Source: an uncultured Collinsella sp. | GTDB lineage: Bacteria; Actinomycetota; Coriobacteriia; Coriobacteriales; Coriobacteriaceae | Length of the DNA: 64,000 bases | Reading direction: 5' to 3' | Assembly (NCBI GenBank): GCA_902465265.1 | Contig: CABQMF010000004.1 | Location: forward strand, 1 to 64,000 | Shown here: positions 49,158-58,003 of the stretch, piece by piece | Position numbering within the stretch: the stretch's first letter is position 1 | How the letters are laid out: every line of letters starts with the position of its first letter | Notes under the pieces: model-generated | What the model was told of the DNA's origin: nothing | Database searches by the model: none | The model's input: only the letters and a program-made list of their open reading frames with translations | Position numbers and translations under genes: made by a program

Positions 49158-50036
49158 ATGAACAAGCCGAGTGTTTCTGCCGGTGTCGTTGCCGGCGTTG
49201 CCCTGGGAGCTGCGGCGCTGGGTGCGGCCGCCGTTGCTGTTCGTGCTGCCTGCCTGCAGGTCGCGCGAACCCGCAACGGGTTGGCGCGTGTGAAACGCGT
49301 GCACGATGAGGGCGGCGATGAGATTCGCGTGTTGGTGCAAGGCGGCGTCTACCAAAGCGCGAGCTATGTCGGCGATCGTTGGGCGGAGCCGGTCTTTGCG
49401 TACTATCGTGCATTTGACGATGTGTTTGAGGCCGAGGACGCAATGCGTGATGCTTACGGGCATGGTATCGACCGTATGCTTATGCTGGGCGGCGGTGGGT
49501 TTGCCTATCCCAAATTTGCGCTGATGTCGCACGAGGGCTTGCGCATGGACGTTATCGAGTATGACGGAGAGATTACGCGCCTGGCGCGCCGCTGGTTCTA
49601 CCTAGACGAGCTGGAGCGCGCGGCGGGCGATCGCCTGAGGGTGATTACCGCCGAGGCGCGTTCGTATCTGGGCGTGACGAGCGTGGGCCATCGTCGCTAC
49701 GACGTGGTCGTGAGCGATTGCTTTGGCGGTGCCGAGCCCGTACGCGAGCTGGCGACGGTTGAGGCGTTGCGTTTGGTGCGGGGTAGCTTGAACCCGGGCG
49801 GCATCTACGTGGCTAATATTGTGAGCGCGAACGAGGGGAGCGATGTGTCGTTCCTGCGCGATTGCGCCGCCACGGCGCTCGAGGTGTTCGACCACGCCTG
49901 GGTGATCCCATGTGGCGATACGGAGTTCGGCGGCGAGGAGAACTACCTGCTCATCGCCAGCGACGGCGACTACGTCTTTGCCGAAGCCGTGCCCTTCGAC
50001 GCTGACTTCCTCGGCACCGTTCTTCACGACAAGTAA
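49158..50036 (+). CDS. Spermidine-synthase-like Rossmann protein with membrane anchor
   Basis: A 292-aa protein. The first 30 residues hold a hydrophobic anchor (GVVAGVALGAAALGAAAVAV). The rest is a methyltransferase/polyamine-synthase fold: MLMLGGGGFAYPKFAL near 111 replaces the canonical GGGDG, DVIEYDGEITRLARRWF carries the cofactor-binding acidic residue, and VVVSDCFGG stands where aminopropyltransferases have D-x-F. The proton-acceptor Asp pattern of true spermidine synthases is not obvious, so another reaction is likely. It abuts elp3 without a gap, implying coupling. Confidence 0.7.
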   Translation: MNKPSVSAGVVAGVALGAAALGAAAVAVRAACLQVARTRNGLARVKRVHDEGGDEIRVLVQGGVYQSASYVGDRWAEPVFAYYRAFDDVFEAEDAMRDAYGHGIDRMLMLGGGGFAYPKFALMSHEGLRMDVIEYDGEITRLARRWFYLDELERAAGDRLRVITAEARSYLGVTSVGHRRYDVVVSDCFGGAEPVRELATVEALRLVRGSLNPGGIYVANIVSANEGSDVSFLRDCAATALEVFDHAWVIPCGDTEFGGEENYLLIASDGDYVFAEAVPFDADFLGTVLHDK

Positions 50037-50062
50037 GTCTCCCCGTCCCAAAAAGACTGGTC

Positions 50063-52507
50063 TTAGGCGTGGTCACGCCAGCTGAGGACGCGCTGCTTCA
50101 TACCCTCGATGTCGAGCACGCCTTCGGCAAAGCCCTTGCGCACGAGCTCTTCGGGAACGAACTCATCGTAACGATCAAAGTAAGGCACCTCGCCGGGATA
50201 GACGAGCTCGATGGGGTCGAAGTCCTTCTCGGCCTCGGCGGCGAGCACCTCAAAGAATGTCTCCTCGTCGGCCTTCATCTTAAACTGCATAAAGTACGGG
50301 CGTGATGGGTCGAGCCCGCGAAGGCCAAGCTCCGCGGCGCATTTAATCTTGAGCATACGTTCGAGCGCCAGAAAGGCGTAGCTGCCCAGCCAGGGGAAGA
50401 GTACCCAGGTGTCGCCGCCCAGGTTGATAAGCGGCTTGGTTCCCGCGCCCGAAATCTCGGCGGTATGACGAGCCTGTGCAAGGCGTGCCCGTGCGTTGCC
50501 CATGAGGTACGGATATGCCGCGTGCTCGTTGAGCGCCTTGCGCATGCGCTCGAGTACGTGTGTATTGATGTCGCCGGGGCAGTCGCCAAAGTAAGCCGGT
50601 ACACGGCCTTTGACCTGCGTGGCAAAGACGGTGTGTCGCTTCCAGTCCACTTCCTCGACGATCCAGCAATGTCCGGCGATGGCGATGCGCTCACCGGGCG
50701 GGGGCGGATTAACGATCGTGCCCAGCTCGGCCGATTCGCTGCGAACGGTGAACTCCTCGTTTTCCTGGAACACAGCGTAGAACTTAAAGTTGTTGATGAT
50801 GCGCTCACCCGCGAGGCCCACGATGAGCCCGCCGCCCTCGGTGACCTGGATGTGGTCGATCTTGATGAGGTGGCGCAGCAGCACGCGATAGTCATCGGCC
50901 GAGACGCGGTGGAAATAACTGAGCGTGAGCACACGCTGGGCAAGCTCGGCCGGTGTGAGCTCGCCGGTGCTGGCGAGCGTCGACATGGTCTGGTGATAGA
51001 GCAGGCTGTAAGGGAGTCGATCGAGCTCGGGCGGCTCGACCCACTTTTCCTCGCGATAGAGTTGTACGAGCGCGATGCCCTGCAGGAGCTTCCACGGAAT
51101 GGTCTCGGGCATCATCGTGCGCGGCTCGGGTTCCTCCTCGCGCATGACAAACCACATCTCGGGCGGAAGATCGCGGCGCCCCGTGCGGCCCATTCGCTGC
51201 AAAAAGGAGCTGACGGTAAACGGCGCATCGATCTGAAACGCACGCTCCAGACGGCCGATATCGATGCCAAGCTCAAGCGTAGAGGTGGTGACGGTCGTCT
51301 GTGCCTGTTCCTCGTCGCGCATGAGCTCTTCTGCCGTCTCACGCAACGATGCCGAAAGATTGCCGTGATGGATGAGGAAACGGTCGGGCTCGTGCCGGCT
51401 TTCACAGTAGCTGCGCAACATGGAGCACACGGCCTCTGCCTCCTCGCGCGAGTTGGCAAAGACCAGGCACTTGCGGCCGCGGGTATGCTCAAAGATGTAG
51501 CCCATGCCGGGGTCGGCGTTGTCGGGTGCGGTGTCGGTGGGGTTGAGCAGCGCCTGTTCGGTTGCCCGTGGGATGTCGACTTCGCCCTCGGGGGCTGAGG
51601 AAGTGCGACGGTCCTTGGGGGCAGCCTTGCCCCGTGCCTGCTCGCGACGTTGGCGGCGTTCCTCCTGTGTGAGTTGTCCGCTGCGACGCATGCCTTGGGC
51701 GCCGGCGGGCAGTGCCGCGGGTGCCGCTGCCTCAATGCATTCGCACGCAAGCACTTCGGCCTCTTGAGGACCCATGCTCTCGAATCCTCGCTGCTGAGCC
51801 TGGGGACCCGAGTTGTAGAAGTGCTCCATGGAGATACGCCACACGCGGCGCGGCTCCTCAAAGCGGGGGATGACGCAGTCGCGTCCCGTCCCCTGCGACA
51901 AGAAGGCACCCGTGCGTTCCGGGTCCCCGATGGTGGCCGAAAGGCCGATGCGCCTGGGCCGCACGCCCGCCATGCGCGAAAGACGCTCGATAAGGCAGAG
52001 CGTCTGCCCGCCGCGGTCACCGCGCATGAGCGAGTGGACCTCGTCGATGACCACATAGCGCAGGTCGCAGAACATACGCGGAATTGCCATGTGCTTGTGG
52101 ATCAGGAGTGCCTCGAGTGATTCGGGCGTAATCTGTAGGATGCCGCTCGGCTTTTTGATGAGCTTTGCCTTGTGCGACTGCGAGACATCGCCGTGCCAGT
52201 GCCAGACGGGGATATCGGCCTCTTCGCACAGATCGTTGAGGCGAACGAACTGGTCGTTGATGAGTGCCTTGAGGGGGCCAATATAGAGGGCGCCAACGCT
52301 TGCGGGCGGGTTCTCCCAAAACTCGGTCAGGATGGGAAAGAAGGCCGCCTCAGTTTTGCCAGATGCCGTGGATGCCGTCAGGAGCACATTGTCTTGCGTG
52401 TTGAAGATGGCATCTGCCGCCGCAACCTGGATGGAGCGCAGACTCTCCCAATCGTGGGAGTAAATGAAATCCTGGATAAACGGGGCATATCGGTCAAAAG
52501 CGTTCAT
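50063..52507 (-). CDS. Lhr/BrxHI-like DEAD/DEAH helicase
   Basis: An 814-aa SF2 helicase, third gene of a TerB/BrxD-like/helicase set. Motif I is LTASTASGKTEAAFFP (near 42-57), II is VIDEVHSLMRGDRGGQ, III LSATIGD, VI QRMGRTGRRD; a ~100-residue Arg/Glu/Gln insertion (near 260-340, REQARGKAAPKDRRTSS) interrupts the second RecA domain. The C-terminal half (~400 aa) matches the Lhr-type core extension of BREX-associated BrxHI. ATG 52507 follows AGGAGG. It is separated from the ATPase gene by 115 bp carrying a REP-like hairpin. Confidence 0.82.
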   Translation of the reverse strand: MNAFDRYAPFIQDFIYSHDWESLRSIQVAAADAIFNTQDNVLLTASTASGKTEAAFFPILTEFWENPPASVGALYIGPLKALINDQFVRLNDLCEEADIPVWHWHGDVSQSHKAKLIKKPSGILQITPESLEALLIHKHMAIPRMFCDLRYVVIDEVHSLMRGDRGGQTLCLIERLSRMAGVRPRRIGLSATIGDPERTGAFLSQGTGRDCVIPRFEEPRRVWRISMEHFYNSGPQAQQRGFESMGPQEAEVLACECIEAAAPAALPAGAQGMRRSGQLTQEERRQRREQARGKAAPKDRRTSSAPEGEVDIPRATEQALLNPTDTAPDNADPGMGYIFEHTRGRKCLVFANSREEAEAVCSMLRSYCESRHEPDRFLIHHGNLSASLRETAEELMRDEEQAQTTVTTSTLELGIDIGRLERAFQIDAPFTVSSFLQRMGRTGRRDLPPEMWFVMREEEPEPRTMMPETIPWKLLQGIALVQLYREEKWVEPPELDRLPYSLLYHQTMSTLASTGELTPAELAQRVLTLSYFHRVSADDYRVLLRHLIKIDHIQVTEGGGLIVGLAGERIINNFKFYAVFQENEEFTVRSESAELGTIVNPPPPGERIAIAGHCWIVEEVDWKRHTVFATQVKGRVPAYFGDCPGDINTHVLERMRKALNEHAAYPYLMGNARARLAQARHTAEISGAGTKPLINLGGDTWVLFPWLGSYAFLALERMLKIKCAAELGLRGLDPSRPYFMQFKMKADEETFFEVLAAEAEKDFDPIELVYPGEVPYFDRYDEFVPEELVRKGFAEGVLDIEGMKQRVLSWRDHA

Positions 52508-52589
52508 GGGACCTCCTCTCATTAACGGACCGATCAACGCAACGGGCAACGGCTCGATATCTTGCAGCATCGGTGTTTGCCCAGATAAA

Positions 52590-52623
52590 ACCTACAAAAT
52601 AAACCTGTCCCTTTTTGGTAGGT
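52590..52623. repeat. REP-like hairpin inside the TerB/BrxD/helicase operon
   Basis: ACCTACAAAA / TTTTGGTAGGT flank the same 22-nt core as the element at 8348-8382 (inverted orientation). Its last base overlaps the stop codon of the BrxD-like gene. It may have inserted between the ATPase and helicase genes. Confidence 0.7.
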
Positions 52624-53927
52624 TAGATGGTGAACTCGGCAAAGTTACGGTCGCCGCCTGCGGTGCCGGTGTCGTCTGTTGCGGCTGCCGGCGCCAGCGC
52701 GTCGCCACCGACGCTTTGTAGCAACTCGGCCACATTTGCATCGGGGTTCTGACACAGGATATCGAGCAGCTCGATAAAGTCGCGGATGACCTCGCGGGGC
52801 GTCAGATGCGTGTCGGCCCCCACGCGGCCAAACTCAATCTTGAGGAAGTCCACCAAGTCGTTCTCGGTAAGCGTGGGCGTCCAGCCAAAGTAGCCGGCGT
52901 GGATCTGCATGAGCTTTTCGATCAGCACCAGCAGCTCCTCGTAGGTGAGCGGCTGCAGGCGGATGATGGGCGCGAGCATGTCTTTGAGATCATCGCGCGC
53001 AAAGCGGCCCTGAGCGAGTCGGCTGCGAAGGGCCTCGTAGGAAAAGACGCCGCGGCGGCGGTCCTCGATGGAGGTCGGCGTGCCGCCCATGATCATGCCC
53101 AGGTACTGCGCTTTGCCCTGGAGCGTGTCGTTGTACATGGTCAGGATCTTCTCGTAGTTATATTGGCGCGTAATCGCGTTGGGAATCTTGTATAGATTCA
53201 CGAGCTCGTCGATGAGCACCAGCATGCCCTTGTAGCCGCTGCAGACCAAAAAGCGCGCAATGAGCTTGACGTAGTCGTACCAGTCGTCATCGCTGATGAT
53301 GGTCGAGGAGCCTAGCTCGGCTCGCGCTTCGCTCTTGGTGCGGTATTCGCCGCGAATCCATTTGGTCACGCGGCTCATAGCTTCTTCGTCACCCTCCGAG
53401 ACGGCCGCGCGGTAGCGGCGGAGCATGCGGGTGAAGTCAAAGCCGTGGACCATCTCCTCGAGCGGGGCCAGTTGGGCATTAACGGCAGACTCGTCGGCGT
53501 CGGCACACGAGGCGACCCAACGATCCAGGATAAGGTTGAGTGCACCTCCCTCGGGGCGCGTCTTGGTCGATATGTTGCGGATGAGCTCACGGTAGGTGGC
53601 AAGGCCCTGTCCCTGGCCGCCCTGCAGGCGGCGCTCAGGGGAAAGGTCGGCATCGGCGACCACAAAGCCCTCGCCCATGGCATGCGTTCGGATGGTCTGG
53701 AGCAAAAAGCTCTTGCCGGCGCCGTAGCGACCGACTAGGAAACGGAAGCTTGCGCCGCCATCGGCGATGAGGCTCAGGTCGGTGAGCAGAGCGCGGATCT
53801 CGACCTCTCGCCCCACGGTGATATAGGGAAGGCCAATGCGCGGGACAACGCCGCCCTTGAGCGAGTTGAGAATGACGGCGGCGACGCGTTTGGGCACGCG
53901 GGGTGCTGCGGATGCGGTATCACTCAT
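52623..53927 (-). CDS. BrxD-like P-loop ATPase (DUF2791)
   Basis: A 434-aa AAA-type ATPase matching BREX BrxD/DUF2791. Walker A is FLVGRYGAGKSFLLQ (near 63-77), Walker B is LVLIDELVNLYK (near 235), and GGTPTSIEDRRRGVFSYEAL (sensor region) is typical of the family. The C-terminal ~150 residues include ELLVLIEKLMQIHAGYFGW. It begins inside the TerB gene (8-bp overlap), so translation is coupled. BrxD is a rather unstudied part of type 2 BREX; no brxA, brxB, pglX, pglZ or brxL is present in this window. Confidence 0.82.
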   Translation of the reverse strand: MSDTASAAPRVPKRVAAVILNSLKGGVVPRIGLPYITVGREVEIRALLTDLSLIADGGASFRFLVGRYGAGKSFLLQTIRTHAMGEGFVVADADLSPERRLQGGQGQGLATYRELIRNISTKTRPEGGALNLILDRWVASCADADESAVNAQLAPLEEMVHGFDFTRMLRRYRAAVSEGDEEAMSRVTKWIRGEYRTKSEARAELGSSTIISDDDWYDYVKLIARFLVCSGYKGMLVLIDELVNLYKIPNAITRQYNYEKILTMYNDTLQGKAQYLGMIMGGTPTSIEDRRRGVFSYEALRSRLAQGRFARDDLKDMLAPIIRLQPLTYEELLVLIEKLMQIHAGYFGWTPTLTENDLVDFLKIEFGRVGADTHLTPREVIRDFIELLDILCQNPDANVAELLQSVGGDALAPAAATDDTGTAGGDRNFAEFTI

Positions 53928-55665
53928 GGTCTAAGTATCCTCTCACGTCTGCTTCGTAGTCCTCAATAATTTGCGGTCCTGCTGGGCCAAATTCAATAAC
54001 GGTGTCGCCCACCAGGTCAAAGAGCGCTTCGTTGATGCTATCGACGAGCATGTCCTCACTCTTGCCCGACTGTGCCACCGCCGATGCCGTCTGCGCTGAG
54101 TTTTGCTCGAGGAGTGCTCGAAGATAGGCATCTGCGGCGGGGTCGAGTGCGGACGCGGTGCCGGCGGGCGTGGGCGCTGGTGCGAGGAGCGGGGCTACGA
54201 CGCCAAACTGCTCGGTGGAGATGGTCGGCTCGCTAGCCTCGTCCTGCTGCATGGTCGTCACGACTGGTTCGGCGACCGTGTCGGCCACGGGCTCGGCTTC
54301 CCGCCGTTCGGCAACTGCCGCCTCGGCATCTGCGAGTGTGCCGTCCTCGCGCTCCTCGTCGATCAAAAGCGCCTCGCGCGTTTGTGCGGCGGCGCTCCGA
54401 ATGTGCCCCAGCTGGCTCAGGTCGATATCGATCTTGACGGGCTGATGCGCGGCATCCCATGAAAGCCATGCCGTGATCTCGTCATCGATAATCTTAGCCA
54501 GATATTTGGGAACCTTTTCTTCCTTAAGGGGATGGCCGGGATCCAGTGCCAAGCGCAGGCGCTGATCGCAAGCGCGCATCATCTCGCCGAGCTTGCTGCT
54601 CTTTTGCCTGCTGCCGTGAATCCGCATGCATTCCCAAAAGCCATTTTGGCAGCGGTAGATGTGAATGGGGTCCAGGCGATATTCACAGTCCTCGTGGCGC
54701 TCGGGCGCAAAGAACACGGCCGAGGCAAACATGGTGTAGGGCATGGCCGTCTCCTCCCCAAACAAGCTCGCTACGATGCCGGTCTTTCGGTGCGTGTCAT
54801 AGTAGCGCGCCATACGGACATACACGGCGCATGCCACGTGGCGCAGGTCGCGATGGTGGGAACGGTCGAGCCGTGAGTTATTTAGGTTGTACGTCGAGAG
54901 TGCGTCGATGGCAGCCATGAGCCGCTCCTCATGCGCATCATCGGGCGGAAGGGGAAGCGTTGGCTCGGAGGTCTTACGACGCGCAGGCGGCAGGGCCGAT
55001 GGCGTCGGCGCGGGTACAAGGTCTCGCGCTGCGCGGCGCAGCTCGATGAGGGCGATGTCGAATACGACGGTTTTAGACTCGCGAAGCAGCTTGGGATCGA
55101 GCCCGTGGAACACGGCGTAGTCCTGCAGCCACACGCGTGCGAACCGGTCGATGCCGGGTTCAAAGGCGCGATAGGCATCCCAAAATGCCTTGATCTTGTC
55201 ATAGCCGTCACGCGGATTGTCGACGCCAATGCCGCAGATCAATTCGTAAAGATAAAGAAAAGCAAACGAGGTCGATGTCTCCTCGATATTGCCGCGGCGC
55301 ACTTGGGCACGCCAGGTAAAGTAGCCGCGCAACTGTCGATTGCTCATGGCATTGTAGGTGGGAAAGTACGACTTAAAGGTGCCGTTGTAGGGGCAATCGT
55401 CCTCGAAGTCGGCCATCAGCAGGCCTTGGCGGTAAAAGAGCTCCGCCTCCGATAGCCAACGCCCCGCGCCGCCTTTGGGATCATCTTGCCAGCGCGATAT
55501 CTCGCGCATCTTGCGGTACTGGTCGGGGAGGAAGTTCTGCATCTGACGACCGGTCTTGAGAATCGGCTCGTCAGCATAGATTTCGTTTGAGAAGCGGGCG
55601 GACTGATGGGTCCGGGCCTCGGCCATAATGCGCTCGATGAGCATCTTGACGTCCTGGTCGGCCAC
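53920..55665 (-). CDS. TerB-N/TerB-C domain protein
   Basis: A 581-aa cytosolic protein. The region around residues 30-270 (GRWLSEAELFYRQGLLMAD, LRGYFTWRAQVRRGNI, FAFLYLYELICGIGV, FARVWLQDYAVFHGLD) is a TerB-N domain; a middle part (to 480) is helical and then Ala/Pro/Glu-rich; the C-terminus (SINEALFDLVGDTVIEFGP ... IEDYEADVRGYL) is a TerB-C domain. These domains are linked by comparative genomics to tellurite/stress and DNA-processing systems. GTG 55665 has GGAGAGG upstream. It heads the operon with the BrxD-like ATPase and the helicase. Confidence 0.78.
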   Translation of the reverse strand: MADQDVKMLIERIMAEARTHQSARFSNEIYADEPILKTGRQMQNFLPDQYRKMREISRWQDDPKGGAGRWLSEAELFYRQGLLMADFEDDCPYNGTFKSYFPTYNAMSNRQLRGYFTWRAQVRRGNIEETSTSFAFLYLYELICGIGVDNPRDGYDKIKAFWDAYRAFEPGIDRFARVWLQDYAVFHGLDPKLLRESKTVVFDIALIELRRAARDLVPAPTPSALPPARRKTSEPTLPLPPDDAHEERLMAAIDALSTYNLNNSRLDRSHHRDLRHVACAVYVRMARYYDTHRKTGIVASLFGEETAMPYTMFASAVFFAPERHEDCEYRLDPIHIYRCQNGFWECMRIHGSRQKSSKLGEMMRACDQRLRLALDPGHPLKEEKVPKYLAKIIDDEITAWLSWDAAHQPVKIDIDLSQLGHIRSAAAQTREALLIDEEREDGTLADAEAAVAERREAEPVADTVAEPVVTTMQQDEASEPTISTEQFGVVAPLLAPAPTPAGTASALDPAADAYLRALLEQNSAQTASAVAQSGKSEDMLVDSINEALFDLVGDTVIEFGPAGPQIIEDYEADVRGYLDHE

Positions 55666-55754
55666 CGCCCTCTCCTCTCCCTATATGGTGTCGGTGACCT
55701 CATATCATAGCACAGCATCAAACAGATGTTCGAGATACCACTGCGTAGATAGAT

Positions 55755-56471
55755 TTAGAACAGGAGGGCGTAGATGACCGCCACGACGACGGAGGGGAGC
55801 ATGTTGGCCGTGCGGAAGGTCTGAGGCCGAATAAGGTTAACGCCGACGCAGAAGATGAGCATGGAGCCCACAAGCGAAAGGCTGTCGAGGGCTGCGGTGG
55901 TCATGATGGGGGAGAGTGCGCCGGCAAAAAGCGTGATCGTGCCCTGGAATACGGCAACGGGCAGGGCCGAGAAGATGCAGCCGCGGCCAAGCGAGGCCGT
56001 CATGGTGCAGACGATGATGCAGTCCAGCGCGCCCTTCAGGGCAAGCGTGGACCAGTCGCCGAGCAGGCCGTCCTGAATCGATCCTACGATGGCCATGGCG
56101 CCGATACACACGGTGAGCGATGCCGAGACAAAGGCGTTGGTGAACTCGTTGTCGCCTTCGCTGCCGGTTTTGCGCTTGAGCCATTCGCCGAGGTTCTCGA
56201 TGGCGGCCTCCAGGTTGATGGCCTCGCCGATGAGCGAACCGAGGGCAAATGAGACGATAAGCATGGTGGTGCCGGTGGTCGCCAACGCTTCTCCATCGAT
56301 AACGAGCATCTTTTGCATGGTGCCGCCCAGGCCGATAAACAGGACGCACAGCCCTGACGCCTTCATGAGCGTGTCCTGGATGCGGGGCGTAATGAAGCGC
56401 CCACCCATGAGGCCAAGCAGACCGCCCGCGATCAAAAGCGCGACGTTGATGATCGTTCCTAAACCCGGCAT
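55755..56471 (-). CDS. DUF554 (YdfK-like) integral membrane protein
   Basis: A 238-aa DUF554 protein with six to seven hydrophobic segments (IINVALLIAGGLLGLMGGRF at 6-25; LIVSFALGSLIGEAINLE; CIGAMAIVGSIQDGLLGD near 130). The family is widespread and uncharacterised. ATG 56471 follows GGAGGG; the preceding eight codons of the longer frame are unlikely. No operon partner is obvious. Confidence 0.85.
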   Translation of the reverse strand: MPGLGTIINVALLIAGGLLGLMGGRFITPRIQDTLMKASGLCVLFIGLGGTMQKMLVIDGEALATTGTTMLIVSFALGSLIGEAINLEAAIENLGEWLKRKTGSEGDNEFTNAFVSASLTVCIGAMAIVGSIQDGLLGDWSTLALKGALDCIIVCTMTASLGRGCIFSALPVAVFQGTITLFAGALSPIMTTAALDSLSLVGSMLIFCVGVNLIRPQTFRTANMLPSVVVAVIYALLF

Positions 56472-56560
56472 GAACCCTCCTGTAATTGATGCCAACGCGG
56501 CAATCGTAGCAGAACGGGGAAGGGAGCGCTCAGTATCCGAGCCAAGTGGCGGTTAGCGGT

Positions 56561-57964
56561 CTAGGACAGGACGGGGCTAAAGTCGAAGCGCAGCGTCATG
56601 AGGTGCTGCGGGGATTCGATGGCTGCGGCAATGATGTCGGCATCTCGTGCACGATCGAACCCTTCAAGTTCCATTTGATAGGGGAAGTCTTCTTGGATAC
56701 CGATGCGACGCGGAACCAAAAGCTTGGTTCCGTCGAATTCTTCGGTTCGCGTTCCGTCTGCTGCAACGGAATAAAGGTGTAACTTGGCGGTCGTTGTGGC
56801 ATCAAGTGCCGAGATAGCTTGGATATCGTTCGATGCGCTCCTTGCTCCCACTGCTGTAAGTGCCGTAGGCGCGACGACTTCACCCGAAGGCAAAAAGACG
56901 AGCTCGACGGTATTGGGGAATGCGATGAGGATATTTTTGCGGCGGGGCGCATTGGCGGCGACTGGCACAATGCTTGCGGCATCGACGGTTTCCGTGTGGT
57001 CGAGCGCGACCATCATGCAACAGTTGCCTTCGTCGACATCTGGGGGAGCGGCAAATTCCGGGCCGTCTTTCGGTTGGGGATCGCCTAGTTCGGTGGTGGT
57101 GCCGCCTGGCTTCTCCAAAGGAGCCGTAGCGTTGTCTTCCGACGATGCATCGTCTGCATCGTCAACATGTGCCGGTGCGTCTGCGACCTCGTCTTTGGGG
57201 GATTTGTCATTATCGCTCGATATAGGAGCAGCAATCCCGACGGACCCCACTCCGTGCCATGTCATTTGGAGCAGCGCCGGATCGGCGAGAATGCGCTGCA
57301 CGCCCGGCTCCTGGGTATCGATATTGATGGGGGCGGGTTCTGATCCGCGCGTGAGGTTAAGTGAGCCCTTCTGTCTGGTGCTTTGAGCCTCTTGGTCGTC
57401 CGTGTCGCCAGCGTAGAACAGCAAAGGCGCATCTCCCGCTGCGATGGCTTCGGTGTCCGCCTTGGTCAGTCTCAGCGATGCCGTAAAGGAGATGATGGGC
57501 TGCGCGCCATCGACATTCGAGGGAACGCAGCCCAGGCATACACCTCCTCCTTCTTCTTCATAGGCCGCGCTGTCGAAGACGACCTTCGCCCCGTTCGCCG
57601 AGTCATCGACCGAGGCAATATCGATGCGCAGCTCTAAGTCGCATGGGTCGCCATCGGCGTCGACCGCGGCCGATTTCCATGTGCAGATGGCACAACCTGT
57701 CTGGGGGCCGTTCTCCTTGTCCGGTCGCTTGGTATCCACGACTATCGAGTCGACCGTATTGCGGTGAAGGCATCCCGAGGTTCGGACCGTGGCGTGTGCG
57801 AGCGAAAAACGTTGGCAGGTGACGATACCCGACGAATCCGCCACGGGGTTCAGAGCTTGCGGTGAGGAGTTTGCCGTGGCGGGCGTCGCCCAAGCGGCGA
57901 GAGGCATACCGCTCGCCAGTGCGCTGCAGAGCGCGGCAACGGGCAAAAGGTTTTTGGGTGCCAT
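56561..57964 (-). CDS. Secreted Cys-containing protein of unknown function
   Basis: A 467-aa protein with a signal peptide (NLLPVAALCSALASGMPLAAWA, cleavage near residue 26). The mature part has paired Cys (QTGCAICTWKSA, GGVCLGCVPSN, EGNCCMMVALDH), a low-complexity acidic linker (DDADDASSEDNATAPLEKPGG) and beta-rich ends. There is no C-terminal sorting signal or membrane helix, so it is free or bound non-covalently. It is the last gene of a run of exported proteins on this strand and may be a structural or substrate-binding subunit of that system. Confidence 0.65.
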   Translation of the reverse strand: MAPKNLLPVAALCSALASGMPLAAWATPATANSSPQALNPVADSSGIVTCQRFSLAHATVRTSGCLHRNTVDSIVVDTKRPDKENGPQTGCAICTWKSAAVDADGDPCDLELRIDIASVDDSANGAKVVFDSAAYEEEGGGVCLGCVPSNVDGAQPIISFTASLRLTKADTEAIAAGDAPLLFYAGDTDDQEAQSTRQKGSLNLTRGSEPAPINIDTQEPGVQRILADPALLQMTWHGVGSVGIAAPISSDNDKSPKDEVADAPAHVDDADDASSEDNATAPLEKPGGTTTELGDPQPKDGPEFAAPPDVDEGNCCMMVALDHTETVDAASIVPVAANAPRRKNILIAFPNTVELVFLPSGEVVAPTALTAVGARSASNDIQAISALDATTTAKLHLYSVAADGTRTEEFDGTKLLVPRRIGIQEDFPYQMELEGFDRARDADIIAAAIESPQHLMTLRFDFSPVLS

Positions 57965-58003
57965 GGTTCTCCTATCTATTCCGCGTACTCCGGTTATGCT
58001 TGG

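Noticed and set aside
46704..49532. A 942-codon open frame antisense to elp3
   Set aside because: It lies wholly over elp3 and neighbours, has the His/Arg/Leu-rich composition of high-GC antisense shadows and no family motif; elp3 motifs are clear on the plus strand.
50063..55665. A complete BREX system
   Set aside because: Only BrxD-like and BrxHI-like parts are present; BrxA, BrxB, BrxC, PglX, PglZ and BrxL are absent, and a TerB-type protein takes the first place.
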